64,000 bases of DNA from JBHGBM01 sp041946965. GTDB lineage: Bacteria > Acidobacteriota > Terriglobia > Bryobacterales > Bryobacteraceae. The stretch spans positions 36,483 through 100,482 of the forward strand of contig JBHGBM010000011.1 of NCBI GenBank assembly GCA_041946965.1, given 5' to 3'. Of this stretch, positions 7,173-15,901 are shown piece after piece. How positions within the stretch are numbered: position 1 is the stretch's first letter; each line of letters begins with the position of its first letter. Below the pieces are notes generated by a model. It was not told where the DNA came from and searched no databases. It saw nothing but the letters and a program-made list of their open reading frames with translations. Made by a program: the position numbers and the translations under genes.

Positions 7173-9035
7173 GTGTGTCGTAAAGGAACATTGGCGCTGG
7201 GGTTGCTCCTGGCAGGCGCGGCGGCCGCACAGGTCACGCCTGGTTGGCGCAAGGTCGGCGGCGCGGCGGTTGAATTGTACCTGGCTTCCCCCGCGGGCAG
7301 CCCCGTGGCTTCCGTGTGGTTTTCCGCCGAAGGCGATCGCCTTTATGCACGCACGGCTTCCGGCCGGGTCTTTTCGACGCAGGATTTCGAAAACTGGACA
7401 CCGGACCCGAACGCAGCCGACCCCGGCGCCCCGCCCGCGCTTTCCGCGGTGGAGCGCCTGCCGGATTCCGGTGCCCGGCTGGCCTCCTTCTCCAACGCTC
7501 CGGGACGCGTCTATGCCCTGGGGGCGAACCTTTACCGTTCGGAGGACGGCGGGCGCTCCTGGTCCAATCTGACGGCCTACGGCGCGCGTCCGGTGATCGG
7601 GTCCGGACAGCATTCCATCGCCGTCTCCCCCCGCGACAGCGACCAACTGGTGGTGGCCAACGACTTCGGCGTGTGGCGCTCGATGGACGGCGGCATGTCT
7701 TGGACTGGGCTGAACCAGACCCTGCCGAATCTGGGCGCGGCGCGGCTGCTGGCCGCCCCGCAGGGGGCGAACGGACCGCGAATCGCCGTGGGGGCGCGGG
7801 GCGCGTTCGAGCTTCCCATCGGCGAATCCGTCTGGCAGCCGGTTGCGGACCGCGGCCTGGAGGCGGAAGCCGCGCGGCTGGCGGCGCTTTCCTCCCAACT
7901 GAACGCCGTTATCACGGCCGCTGCATCCGCGGGTGAGACGGTTTACGCCGGTTCTTCGGACGGCCGCCTGTGGGTGTCGCTGGACACAGGCCGGACCTGG
8001 CAGCCGCCCACGGCCTCCGGCGGCGGCGCCGTGGAGCGCATCTTTGCGGACGCTTCGGCGCCCCGTGTGGCTCTGGCCGCGCTCTCCGGCCGAGGGCCGC
8101 ATGTTCTGCGCACCACCAATAGCGGCGTTTTCTGGGACGACCTGACTTCGAACCTGGGCGACACGCCGGCCCATGGCATCACCGCCGACCGCGCCAGCGG
8201 CACGGTCTATGCGGCTACCGATCGCGGCGTCTTTATGACGCGCGCGGACCTGGAAAACGCCTCCTCTCCCGCGGTAACTTGGACGGCCTTGGCCGCCGGA
8301 CTGCCCGCCGCCCCCGCCAGCGACGTGCTGCTGGACGGAGGCGGCAATCAGCTTTACATCGCGCTGGAAGGTTACGGGGTGTATGCCGCGCTCGCGCCTC
8401 ACCGCGCCTCGGCTCTGCGCCTGGTCAACGCCGCCGACTTTTCCGCCCGCGCGGCCGCCCCGGGTTCGCTGGTGAGCGTTTTGGGCGCCCGGGTGGATTC
8501 GGCACGCGGCGGCGGGCTGCCCTTCCCCGTGCTGGCTTCCTCGGAGACGGAATCGCAGATCCAGGTGCCGTTTGAGGCCGCGGGCTCCGACCTGGCCCTG
8601 GCTCTTCAAACGGCGCGCGGCGCGGTGCGCCTCCCCCTGCCCATGCTGCCGGTCTCTCCCGCGATTTTCGTGAGCCGCGACGGCGTCCCCATGCTACTGG
8701 ACGGCGACACGGCTATGATGCTCGACGCGGGCAACCCCGCGCGCTCCGGCATGCGCCTGCAAATCCTGGCCACCGGCCTCGGCCGGGTGCGTCCGGACTG
8801 GCCCACGGGCATGCCGGCGCCGCTCGAAAACACGCCCGCCGTGCTCGCCGGCATGAAGGTCTATCTCGACCGCGTGCCGCTCGAGGTGACCCGCGCCACG
8901 CTGGCCCCCGGCTACATCGGCTTCTACCTGGTGGAAGTGCAACTGCCCCGCATCGTCAACGCCGGTCCGGCGGAGTTGTACATGACGGCGGACGGCCGCG
9001 AAAGCAATCGCGTGCGCGTGGTGCTCCTGCCGTAG
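7173..9035 (+). CDS. Secreted beta-propeller (BNR/Asp-box-like) protein with TIGR03437 C-terminal domain
   Basis: 620 residues from a GTG start; an in-frame TTG at 7191 behind AAAGGAA is an alternative. The signal peptide is LALGLLLAGAAAAQ. Repeated motifs such as LYRSEDGGRSWSNL, VWRSMDGGMSWTGL and LWVSLDTGRTWQPP are BNR/Asp-box repeats of a sialidase-like propeller (about 25-400). The last 200 residues (RLVNAADFSARAAAPGSLVSV through to the end) match the 'Solibacter uncharacterized C-terminal domain' as I remember it. That domain is mostly confined to Solibacter relatives and caps secreted propeller proteins. Catalytic sialidase residues are not evident, so a binding or structural role is likelier. 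Confidence 0.8.
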   Translation: MCRKGTLALGLLLAGAAAAQVTPGWRKVGGAAVELYLASPAGSPVASVWFSAEGDRLYARTASGRVFSTQDFENWTPDPNAADPGAPPALSAVERLPDSGARLASFSNAPGRVYALGANLYRSEDGGRSWSNLTAYGARPVIGSGQHSIAVSPRDSDQLVVANDFGVWRSMDGGMSWTGLNQTLPNLGAARLLAAPQGANGPRIAVGARGAFELPIGESVWQPVADRGLEAEAARLAALSSQLNAVITAAASAGETVYAGSSDGRLWVSLDTGRTWQPPTASGGGAVERIFADASAPRVALAALSGRGPHVLRTTNSGVFWDDLTSNLGDTPAHGITADRASGTVYAATDRGVFMTRADLENASSPAVTWTALAAGLPAAPASDVLLDGGGNQLYIALEGYGVYAALAPHRASALRLVNAADFSARAAAPGSLVSVLGARVDSARGGGLPFPVLASSETESQIQVPFEAAGSDLALALQTARGAVRLPLPMLPVSPAIFVSRDGVPMLLDGDTAMMLDAGNPARSGMRLQILATGLGRVRPDWPTGMPAPLENTPAVLAGMKVYLDRVPLEVTRATLAPGYIGFYLVEVQLPRIVNAGPAELYMTADGRESNRVRVVLLP

Positions 9036-9125
9036 CGGCGAAACCGGACTTCGCGCCTCCAACAAGGGCTTTTCACCCGTTCTCCGTGGCTGTACAATAC
9101 TGGCCGGAAAACAGGAGGTGACCGG

Positions 9126-10031
9126 ATGGTCCCGATGTTGAGTTTCATCGCCCTGCTCGTCATCGGCCCGACCGCGACGAACGAGTTGGACGATTCTTAC
9201 AAGCGCCTCAAGGACGCACAAGTCAAGAAGGACGCTTCCCTGGTTAAGAAGGCGGCGGCGGAGACGTGCGCCCTGGCACGCTCGCTCGCGGCCGCTCCCA
9301 AGCCGGCGGCCGAGGCCGATCAGGCCGCCTGGAAGCAGAGCGTGGAATACGCGCAGAATATTGAATTACAGACCGAGTACGCGCTGTCCGCCCTGGCCGC
9401 AGAGTCGGCTCCGGACGTCGCGGTGGACCTGCTGGAGACCCTGGAGAAACAGAACCCCAAGAGCAGGTACCTGGAAGAGTCCTACGGCCGCTACCTGCTG
9501 GCGTTAAGCCAGAGCGGCGGAACGGCGCGCATTCCCGCCGTCGCCGAGAAGGGTCTGGCCAACTTTCCGGACCACGAGGACCTTCTGCTGGTGGCGGCCG
9601 ACAACGCCATGAACCGCAAGCAAATGGAACGCGCGCTGACCTTTTCCCGGCGCCTGGTTGCCGTGGTGAGCAAACACCCCAAACCCGAGGGCATCAGCGC
9701 CGCGGACTGGGAGCGGAAACGGGTCAACTGTCTGAGCCGCGGCTACTGGATTACCGGGGTGGTGACGGCCGAGAAGGGCCTTTACGCCGAAGCCGACCGG
9801 AACCTCCGCGCCGTATTGCCGATGCTCAAGGGCAACGATGCCATGGCGGCGGCCGCGTTCTTCTACCTGGGCGTCGCCAATCACCAGCTTGGCCAGACCA
9901 CGCTGAACAAGCAGCGGGTGCTGGAAGCGCAGAAGTTCAGCGAGCAGGCCGCCAAGATCTCCGGGCCTCTCGCCGAACAGGCGTGGAAGAACGCGCTGGC
10001 CAGCAAGGCGGTTGCCGGACGCATGCGCTGA
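9126..10031 (+). CDS. Secreted TPR-like repeat protein
   Basis: 301 residues with a very strong Shine-Dalgarno (AGGAGGTGA) before the ATG. A short hydrophobic N-terminus (MLSFIALLVIGPTA) suggests export. The rest is helical with TPR-like periodicity: ALTFSRRLVAV, YAEADRNLRAVL and AAFFYLGVANHQLG. It resembles the product of the gene at 20268 in layout, with a shared PKP..S..W..K....G pattern followed by a last repeat, so the two are probably distant paralogues. A scaffold or envelope role is inferred; no enzyme motif is visible. Confidence 0.72.
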   Translation: MVPMLSFIALLVIGPTATNELDDSYKRLKDAQVKKDASLVKKAAAETCALARSLAAAPKPAAEADQAAWKQSVEYAQNIELQTEYALSALAAESAPDVAVDLLETLEKQNPKSRYLEESYGRYLLALSQSGGTARIPAVAEKGLANFPDHEDLLLVAADNAMNRKQMERALTFSRRLVAVVSKHPKPEGISAADWERKRVNCLSRGYWITGVVTAEKGLYAEADRNLRAVLPMLKGNDAMAAAAFFYLGVANHQLGQTTLNKQRVLEAQKFSEQAAKISGPLAEQAWKNALASKAVAGRMR

Positions 10032-10066
10032 CCCGCAAGGTCGCCGGCGCTCGCGCGCAAACAAAA

Positions 10067-10090
10067 ACGGTCCCCGCAACCGGGGACCGT
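10067..10090 (-). terminator. Rho-independent terminator of the cold shock gene
   Basis: A perfect 10-bp stem (ACGGTCCCCG / CGGGGACCGT) with a CAAC loop. Read on the minus strand it is followed by TTTTTGTTTG, so it terminates the cold shock gene. It also lies 35 bp downstream of the convergent gene ending at 10031. Confidence 0.85.
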
Positions 10091-10119
10091 TCGCGAAAAC
10101 TTGGATCTTCGGGGGACCG

Positions 10120-10323
10120 CTATACGCGCATCACGTTTTCGGCCTGCAAACCCTTCGGGCCTTGCTTGACTTCGAACTCCACTTCCGAGCCTTCGTCGAG
10201 CGTGCGATAGCCCGAAGACTGAATAGCGGAATAGTGCACAAACACGTCATCGCCGGTGGAGCGCTGGATGAATCCGTAGCCCTTGGCGGCGTTAAACCAC
10301 TTCACAACTCCCTTTTCCTTCAC
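10120..10323 (-). CDS. Cold shock protein (CspA family)
   Basis: 67 residues, the usual length for a single cold shock domain. RNP1 (KGYGFI) and RNP2 (VFVHYSAI) nucleic-acid-binding motifs are intact. Translation starts at GTG, seven bases after AGGAGA; the ATG just upstream is out of frame and meets a stop at once. These proteins bind single-stranded RNA and DNA and melt RNA structure. A terminator follows at 10067-10090. Upstream, a strong hairpin at 10375-10403 separates it from the gene at 10485. Confidence 0.95.
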   Translation of the reverse strand: MKEKGVVKWFNAAKGYGFIQRSTGDDVFVHYSAIQSSGYRTLDEGSEVEFEVKQGPKGLQAENVMRV

Positions 10324-10374
10324 TGCATTCTCTCCTGAAGCGTTCTTCGACCGTCCTCACGGCCCCCTAAAAAG

Positions 10375-10403
10375 AAAAGCTACGAGGGACCCTCGTAGCT
10401 TTT
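10375..10403 (-). terminator. Terminator-like perfect hairpin between the GxGYxYP gene and the cold shock gene
   Basis: Arms AAAAGCTACGAGGG and CCCTCGTAGCTTTT form a 14-bp perfect inverted repeat around one base. On the minus strand it is followed by a T-rich run (TTTTCTTTTTAGG). It probably terminates the operon ending at 10485. It also lies 52 bp upstream of the cold shock start, so it could shape that leader. Confidence 0.7.
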
Positions 10404-10484
10404 CCGTAGAACTTCCGAAGGCGCGGCCTGCACAACTAAGCTTTCAAAGTTGCGAGGCCATTGTCTCAGATGGCGCCTGGAGGG

Positions 10485-12158
10485 TCAAGCGCGCGCTTTG
10501 GCCAGACGGTAAAGCGCCGCCATCTGATCCGGCCGCACCACGCGGTACTCGCCGCCCAGCGCCCGCTCGATCTCCACTACGGCCTTGATCGCCACGGCCC
10601 AATTGGTGAGCGAAACGTGCACGAACGCGGGCCTTCGCGGAACCGTGAAACGCCGGATGTCGGCCACAGTACTCTCCACCGCCCGGCGGATGCCGGTGTT
10701 GGTATCGAGCAGCCCGCCGCCGTGGGCCACGGCACGAAAGGCGGGAATCCCTTTGACCTCGGTGACGATGTCTTCGATGGTGGTGGTCTCCATGCGGCGG
10801 TAGTTCAGGAACATTCCGCGAAGACCGGGCAGTTCCGCGAAGCGCTCCAGCCGCTCGCGGCGCATCTCGCGCCAGGTGGTCAGGCAGGTGAAGTCGAATA
10901 GCTTGAAATAGCGGCTGGAGAGCGCGATGTATTCGTCCCAGACCTTGCGCTGCTGCTCTTCCGGAAGGAAATCGGCGTACTGCTCTTCGTGGATGTAGCC
11001 CAGGCCGGTCAGGGCATTCACGAACATGTCGTTGGGCGTGGCGTGCCGGTAGTAGTAATCGATGATGTCCGGGATCAACTCGAATGCGGCCGGACCCAAC
11101 TGCCACCCGATGGGCACGCTGCCGTGCTCGGGATCGCTCCACAGCTTGCGGAACACGTGGCGCCAGAAGTTGGGGCCGTCGCCGTCGGTGCGCGTGAACG
11201 TCAGGTAGACCTTGTTCTCCAGCGGCGGCGGGTCGTAGACCTTCTGCCGGAAAGCGGCGGAGGTTCCCGAATGCACCGAGAGGTTGCTGACCGGGTGCCC
11301 GTAGCCGTCCCAGCCGGAACAAATCTGGAACTTGGCGCATTGCGACGCGATCCGGACGCCTTCAATTTCGCCGATGCCGGCCTCCGCTTCCAGCCCGTGG
11401 TCCCACCAGCCCAGGCAGGGGGTATTCGGCGGCAGGTTGAGAAACAGCTCGCGCGCGAACTGCTTCTCCTCCTCCGGCGAGGCGGCCGCGCTGCGCGCGG
11501 GATCCCGCGGGCCTGAAACCCAGATGAGCGGCACGCGAAACTCGACCAGGTAATCGCGCAGCTCGAAGACGCCGGGATCGAGGCAGGCGCAGGCGCGCGT
11601 GCTCATCCGCGCGCCGTAGGCGGAGTAGAACCAGCGGTAGGCCTCGATGTTCTTCTTCCACCGCTTGCGCAGGTCCATGCCGATGGGCAGGTCGAAGGCG
11701 TCCAGCAACTGCGGCGGCACGGGCAGCCAGCCGTGGACGCCCGCCAGCATGGTGGCCACGTTCACCGTGCCGGGGACCGCGGGGTCCGTTACCACGAGAC
11801 CGGTTGCGGCGCCCAGAAAACGCTCGTACAACTGCGCGCCGTTGACGAAGCGGACCTCGTCCACGTCGCCGCGCTCGCGGAGCCAGTTCAGCCAGAGCTC
11901 GTCGAAGCGGTCGTAGACCAGGAAGATTTGCGGCCCGGTGCGGTTCACCAGCCCTTGCAGGCAGGTGAGCGGCAGGCGTTGGGGCGGGCGCTGCATGACT
12001 CCGCCCACCCCGGAAGTATCTAGTTCGGCGATGCGCAGCGTCCACAGCACGCGCGCCGGCCGGGCGGAGCGCGGGCAGACACCGGAGGGCGGCTCCCCGG
12101 CGCCCGCCGCCGCGCCAGCCAGGGCGCCGCCGAGAAACTGCCGCCTGCCCAGAGTCAT
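10485..12158 (-). CDS. GxGYxYP-type putative glycoside hydrolase, Tat-exported
   Basis: 557 residues. A Tat signal (GRRQFLGGALAGAAAGAG) starts it. Around residue 390, NALTGLGYIHEEQYADF replaces the GxGYxYP signature of the family named for that motif; here G-x-G-Y is kept but YP is changed. The blocks VYLTFTRTDGDGPNFW and WSDPEHGSVPIGWQLGPA are the conserved lead-in of the family. Members are often found in polysaccharide loci, but the catalytic mechanism is unproven. The ATG overlaps the stop of the upstream TonB receptor gene (TGATG), so the two are translationally coupled and probably act on the same substrate. Confidence 0.72.
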   Translation of the reverse strand: MTLGRRQFLGGALAGAAAGAGEPPSGVCPRSARPARVLWTLRIAELDTSGVGGVMQRPPQRLPLTCLQGLVNRTGPQIFLVYDRFDELWLNWLRERGDVDEVRFVNGAQLYERFLGAATGLVVTDPAVPGTVNVATMLAGVHGWLPVPPQLLDAFDLPIGMDLRKRWKKNIEAYRWFYSAYGARMSTRACACLDPGVFELRDYLVEFRVPLIWVSGPRDPARSAAASPEEEKQFARELFLNLPPNTPCLGWWDHGLEAEAGIGEIEGVRIASQCAKFQICSGWDGYGHPVSNLSVHSGTSAAFRQKVYDPPPLENKVYLTFTRTDGDGPNFWRHVFRKLWSDPEHGSVPIGWQLGPAAFELIPDIIDYYYRHATPNDMFVNALTGLGYIHEEQYADFLPEEQQRKVWDEYIALSSRYFKLFDFTCLTTWREMRRERLERFAELPGLRGMFLNYRRMETTTIEDIVTEVKGIPAFRAVAHGGGLLDTNTGIRRAVESTVADIRRFTVPRRPAFVHVSLTNWAVAIKAVVEIERALGGEYRVVRPDQMAALYRLAKARA

Positions 12159-15100
12159 CAGAATTCGAAGCGCAAGTTGAACTGCATGATGCGCCCGAGT
12201 CCGTTTTGCGCCGTCACCCGGCCGAAGTTGCGGTTGGTCGGGTTGGTTTGGGGCGACGAAAAATTGGTGTGGTTGGTCAGGTTCAGGAAATCGGCGGAGA
12301 AGATAAAGCGCGCGTGTTCCTTGATTTCAAAACGCCGCAGCAGCTTCGCGTCCCAGGTGCGGATGCCGTCGGCGCGGAGCGCCTCGAGCGTCGGAGGAAA
12401 CACGCGCACATGGTACGATCCCGGCTGATTCGCGGATCTGCCTTCGAACCCCTGGAAGCCACCGGGCACCGCCCCGGTTCCGGTGTAGATGATGTTCGGG
12501 TCGAACCACACGTGGATGTCTTTGGAGTGCACTTCGTCGTGCTTCAGCAGCGACCCGATGTTGTTCACGTCGCCGTAGAAGAACAGGTTGCCCCAGCTTG
12601 TCGGCGGCCCGCTCTGGCGCTGGTAGATCCAGCTTAACTGCCATCCTCCCGCGAGGTGATTGGCGACGCCCTGCGCGGCCCAAGTCCTGCCTTTGCCGAA
12701 AGGCAGCTCGTAAATCCCGGTCCACACCAGCCGGTGCGGCCGCACGTTGCTGTTGGAGCGCCAGGACGGCGCGGGGTCGAATTGATTCGCGTAGTAGTCC
12801 TGCGCTTCGCCGTGGGCCCAGGTGTACATCACCGCGGTATTGAGCCCGCGCGAGAAGCGCTTTTCAAACTGGAACTGGAGGTCGCGGTACCGGTTTCCGC
12901 CGCGCGCGTCCTCCGCGCTGAGGCCCGGACGCACCCCCGTCAGGCCGCTCATCTGCGGGAAGGCGCGCAGCAACTGGTGCTTGCGGATGGTCGTGCTCCG
13001 GAAGAAGGACTGCTTTGAAAGGTAGTCGTAAAGCGCGCGATTGGAGGTTTGCAGCCCGGAGAGGTTCGAGATCAGGAACGGGTTCGGCACGTTGCGGTTC
13101 ATGTCGTCGTCCACCGCCTGGTTGCGCACGTTGCCCGTGGCCCAGTACTTCGATGGCAGGTAATTGACCGTCTGGTTGATGACCTGCTTGGCGGTCGCGC
13201 CGTTGTAGGACGCCTCGATGACGATGTCCCTGGCGAGCTGCCGCTGCACGCCGATGCGCCAGCGCTGCTGCCAGGCGGGCACGAAATCCCTCGGCACGAA
13301 CGTGAGGCTGCCGCCCGCCAGCGTGCTCAGGCCCATGGAAGCGCCGATGGGGGTGTCGAAGCGGCTGCCGTCGCTGCGAACCGGGAACGGATCGTTCAAC
13401 GGGGTCCGGCCCTGCGCGAGATTGGCCGCCGCGCCCACTCCGCAGCAGAAGTTGAGCCCCAGGTCGGAGCTGATGATGGTGTTGGTGGCGAGGCTGAACC
13501 CGGTCTGATCCGGCCGGGGGGTGTTCATCGGGTTGAACGTGTCGTAATACCAGCCGTAGCCCGCGCGGATCACGGTGCGGCCGTCGAGCTGGTAGACGCC
13601 GCCGATGCGCGGCAGCAGGTGGTGCGTGCCGTCGGTGAAGTCGCTCTTGCCCGAAGTCATGTACTCGATGCCGCCCACGGGCTGGAATTGCGCCGCGGCC
13701 AGTTCCGCCAGCGGATTCCTGGCGTACGCCGCCTGCGCCATATCGGTGAACGGCAGCTTGGCGTCGTAAACGAACCCGCCCGTGATGGCGCGGTTGAAGC
13801 GCTCCCGCATGGGGCTTTCGCGCTCGTAGCGCAGGCCCGCGGTGATGTTCAACCGGCTGGTGGCGCGCCAGTCGTCCTGTACGTACAGCCCACGGTAGCG
13901 CTGCGTGAAGTAAGCGGAATCCCGGTTGTCGATGGCGATGGCCGAGGGCGCTCCCATCATGAAAGAAGCCCATTCCAGGCCGAGGTTCGAGGCCCTGGTG
14001 TCGTTATCGCTCGAACGCATGTAGGTGTTGTTGAAGCTGAACGATCCGTTATTGTTGCCGGGTGAATTCAGTGCGATCCAGTAGCGGCGCTCCTGCCAGC
14101 CGTACTTGAAGGAGTGTTTGCCGCGCACCGTATTCAGTTGCAGCACCATTTCTCCCGTGGTGCCGGCGGTGTCGATGGTGGGATAAGCGCCGCCGTAACC
14201 CGGCGCCGTGGAGAAGTTGATTCCGGGGATCGAGTGCATGTCCCCGACCTTCTGATCGAGGTAGGCAGGCAGTCCGAAGTCGCTCGGCTTGAAGCTGGTC
14301 CAACTGCTGGAAAGGCTTCCCTGGCTGTACTGCGTTACGTTGACGCTGGCATTCACCGTGGTGGAGGACGATGCGACCCAGATCCAGTCGCCCCCGATCC
14401 CCCGGTTGTAACGGTTGGTCCACGGGATCTTCACTTCCGGCGTCACGCCGTTGGACCAGTGGTCGCCTCCGGAATTGCGGTGGTTCTTGAACCAGCGGCC
14501 GAACAGCCGGTGCCGGTCGGTGATGTTGTAGTCGTAGCGGTTCACGAAGGAGTTGAACGTTTCGGTGGCCGGCGCGCTGCTCAGGAAATTGTTGAGCCCC
14601 TCGGGCGAAACCAGGCCCGGGATGTCGTTCGGCGCAGGGTAGAAGCGCTCGTAGATCTTGTACATCGGGTTGAGAACCGGAACGCCCCGGTTGCCGGGAA
14701 ACGGCATGCGCACCACGTTCGAGCCCTGCTGCCGGGCAGAGCGCGGATCGTAGATCTGGTACTTGGTGGCGTCGATGGCCAGCAGGTCGGAGAAATCCCC
14801 GTTGCGCCAGGCCATCTTGGGCACCGTGACCACCTCGGCCGCCGAGTTCATCTGGGTCTGGTAGATCCCGTTGTAGCTGAAGAAGGCGAAAAACTTGTCC
14901 TTGCCGTTGTAGAGCTTGGGAATGTAAACAGGACCGCCGAAGGTGCCGCCGAAGTTATTCGAGCGGCCGGAGGGCTGCCGCGGATCGTCCGGCCGGGCGA
15001 GGCCCCGGCGGACCTGGTCCTCGAAAGCCAGCCGCTGGAAGTGCGGCGTTGCGTTCCAGCGCGCCTGGTAGTGTTGTTCGTAAAGCGTGCCGTGGGGCCG

Positions 15101-15838
15101 GTTGGTGCCCGCCTTGGTCATCACGTTGATGACCGCGCCCGAGGTGTGGCCGTAGGAGGCGTCGAACGAGGTGGTTTCCAGCTTGAACTCGCCCACAGCG
15201 TCGGCGGGCGGGACGAATCCCACGCGGCGGGCCACGCCGGTCACGGGCGCGCCGTCGATCATGTACTCGTTCTGCCCCACCGCGCCCGCGGTGTTGTACG
15301 CCGAGACGCCGGCGTTATCGAAGGGCCGCTGGTGCTGCGGCGCGCCGGTCCACTGCATGCCCGTGGCCAGCGCCGTCAGGGTGAACGGGTTCATGTAAGT
15401 GAAGGGCAGCTCGCGCAACTGGCGGTTGTCGATCACCCTGCCGCCGGAGGCGCTGGTGGTCTCCAGCATGGGGGCGGCTTCAGTGACGTTCACCGATTCG
15501 CTGACCTGGCCCACCTCCAGCACGAAATCGACGTTCAGGCGGCTGGCGACGTTGAGTTCCAGGCCGCTGCGCACGGTCCGCTTGAAACCCGGCGCTTCCA
15601 CGGCAATCGAGTACGTGCCGGGATTCAGCAGGTGCACTTCAAAGACGCCGGTCTGGTTGGTGGCGGTCTTGACCGCCGTCCCGGTTTCGGTGTTGGTGAC
15701 GGCGACGGCTGCCGCCGGAATCCGCGCCGATTGCGCGTCCGCCACGGTGCCGGTGATGCTGCCGCGCGCATCCTGGGCGGACGCGGGCGCCGAGCACAGG
15801 ACACACAGGATCAAACCAATCGCCTTGTGGATTCGCAT
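12158..15838 (-). CDS. TonB-dependent receptor, Oar-like, CarboxypepD_reg N-terminus (receptor A)
   Basis: 1226 residues. Signal peptide 1-21 (ends PASA-Q), then a carboxypeptidase-regulatory-like beta-sandwich (about 25-110: GSITGTVADAQSARIPAAAV). The plug (about 115-240) includes NEYMIDGAPVTG and a run ending GAVINVMTKAGTN. A long beta-barrel follows, ending in NLRFEF, the aromatic outer-membrane insertion signal. It should import large substrates across the outer membrane with TonB energy. It is a close paralogue of the receptor at 52551: both have the pattern FNTAG/YNTAG..G.NEY.IDGAP..G. It is followed by the coupled GxGYxYP gene. Confidence 0.9.
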   Translation of the reverse strand: MRIHKAIGLILCVLCSAPASAQDARGSITGTVADAQSARIPAAAVAVTNTETGTAVKTATNQTGVFEVHLLNPGTYSIAVEAPGFKRTVRSGLELNVASRLNVDFVLEVGQVSESVNVTEAAPMLETTSASGGRVIDNRQLRELPFTYMNPFTLTALATGMQWTGAPQHQRPFDNAGVSAYNTAGAVGQNEYMIDGAPVTGVARRVGFVPPADAVGEFKLETTSFDASYGHTSGAVINVMTKAGTNRPHGTLYEQHYQARWNATPHFQRLAFEDQVRRGLARPDDPRQPSGRSNNFGGTFGGPVYIPKLYNGKDKFFAFFSYNGIYQTQMNSAAEVVTVPKMAWRNGDFSDLLAIDATKYQIYDPRSARQQGSNVVRMPFPGNRGVPVLNPMYKIYERFYPAPNDIPGLVSPEGLNNFLSSAPATETFNSFVNRYDYNITDRHRLFGRWFKNHRNSGGDHWSNGVTPEVKIPWTNRYNRGIGGDWIWVASSSTTVNASVNVTQYSQGSLSSSWTSFKPSDFGLPAYLDQKVGDMHSIPGINFSTAPGYGGAYPTIDTAGTTGEMVLQLNTVRGKHSFKYGWQERRYWIALNSPGNNNGSFSFNNTYMRSSDNDTRASNLGLEWASFMMGAPSAIAIDNRDSAYFTQRYRGLYVQDDWRATSRLNITAGLRYERESPMRERFNRAITGGFVYDAKLPFTDMAQAAYARNPLAELAAAQFQPVGGIEYMTSGKSDFTDGTHHLLPRIGGVYQLDGRTVIRAGYGWYYDTFNPMNTPRPDQTGFSLATNTIISSDLGLNFCCGVGAAANLAQGRTPLNDPFPVRSDGSRFDTPIGASMGLSTLAGGSLTFVPRDFVPAWQQRWRIGVQRQLARDIVIEASYNGATAKQVINQTVNYLPSKYWATGNVRNQAVDDDMNRNVPNPFLISNLSGLQTSNRALYDYLSKQSFFRSTTIRKHQLLRAFPQMSGLTGVRPGLSAEDARGGNRYRDLQFQFEKRFSRGLNTAVMYTWAHGEAQDYYANQFDPAPSWRSNSNVRPHRLVWTGIYELPFGKGRTWAAQGVANHLAGGWQLSWIYQRQSGPPTSWGNLFFYGDVNNIGSLLKHDEVHSKDIHVWFDPNIIYTGTGAVPGGFQGFEGRSANQPGSYHVRVFPPTLEALRADGIRTWDAKLLRRFEIKEHARFIFSADFLNLTNHTNFSSPQTNPTNRNFGRVTAQNGLGRIMQFNLRFEF

Positions 15839-15857
15839 GAGAAACCTCGTAGGTTGA

Positions 15858-15886
15858 ATACTACTCCAGACTCAGGCGCCGATCAA
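15858..15886 (-). promoter_or_regulatory. Possible promoter of receptor A
   Basis: On the minus strand, TTGATC (15886-15881), a 17-bp spacer and TAGTAT (15863-15858), 20 bp ahead of the ATG. Each box matches consensus at four of six positions. It suggests receptor A and the GxGYxYP gene can be transcribed independently of receptor B upstream. Confidence 0.35.
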
Positions 15887-15901
15887 GCACTAGCATGTCA
15901 G

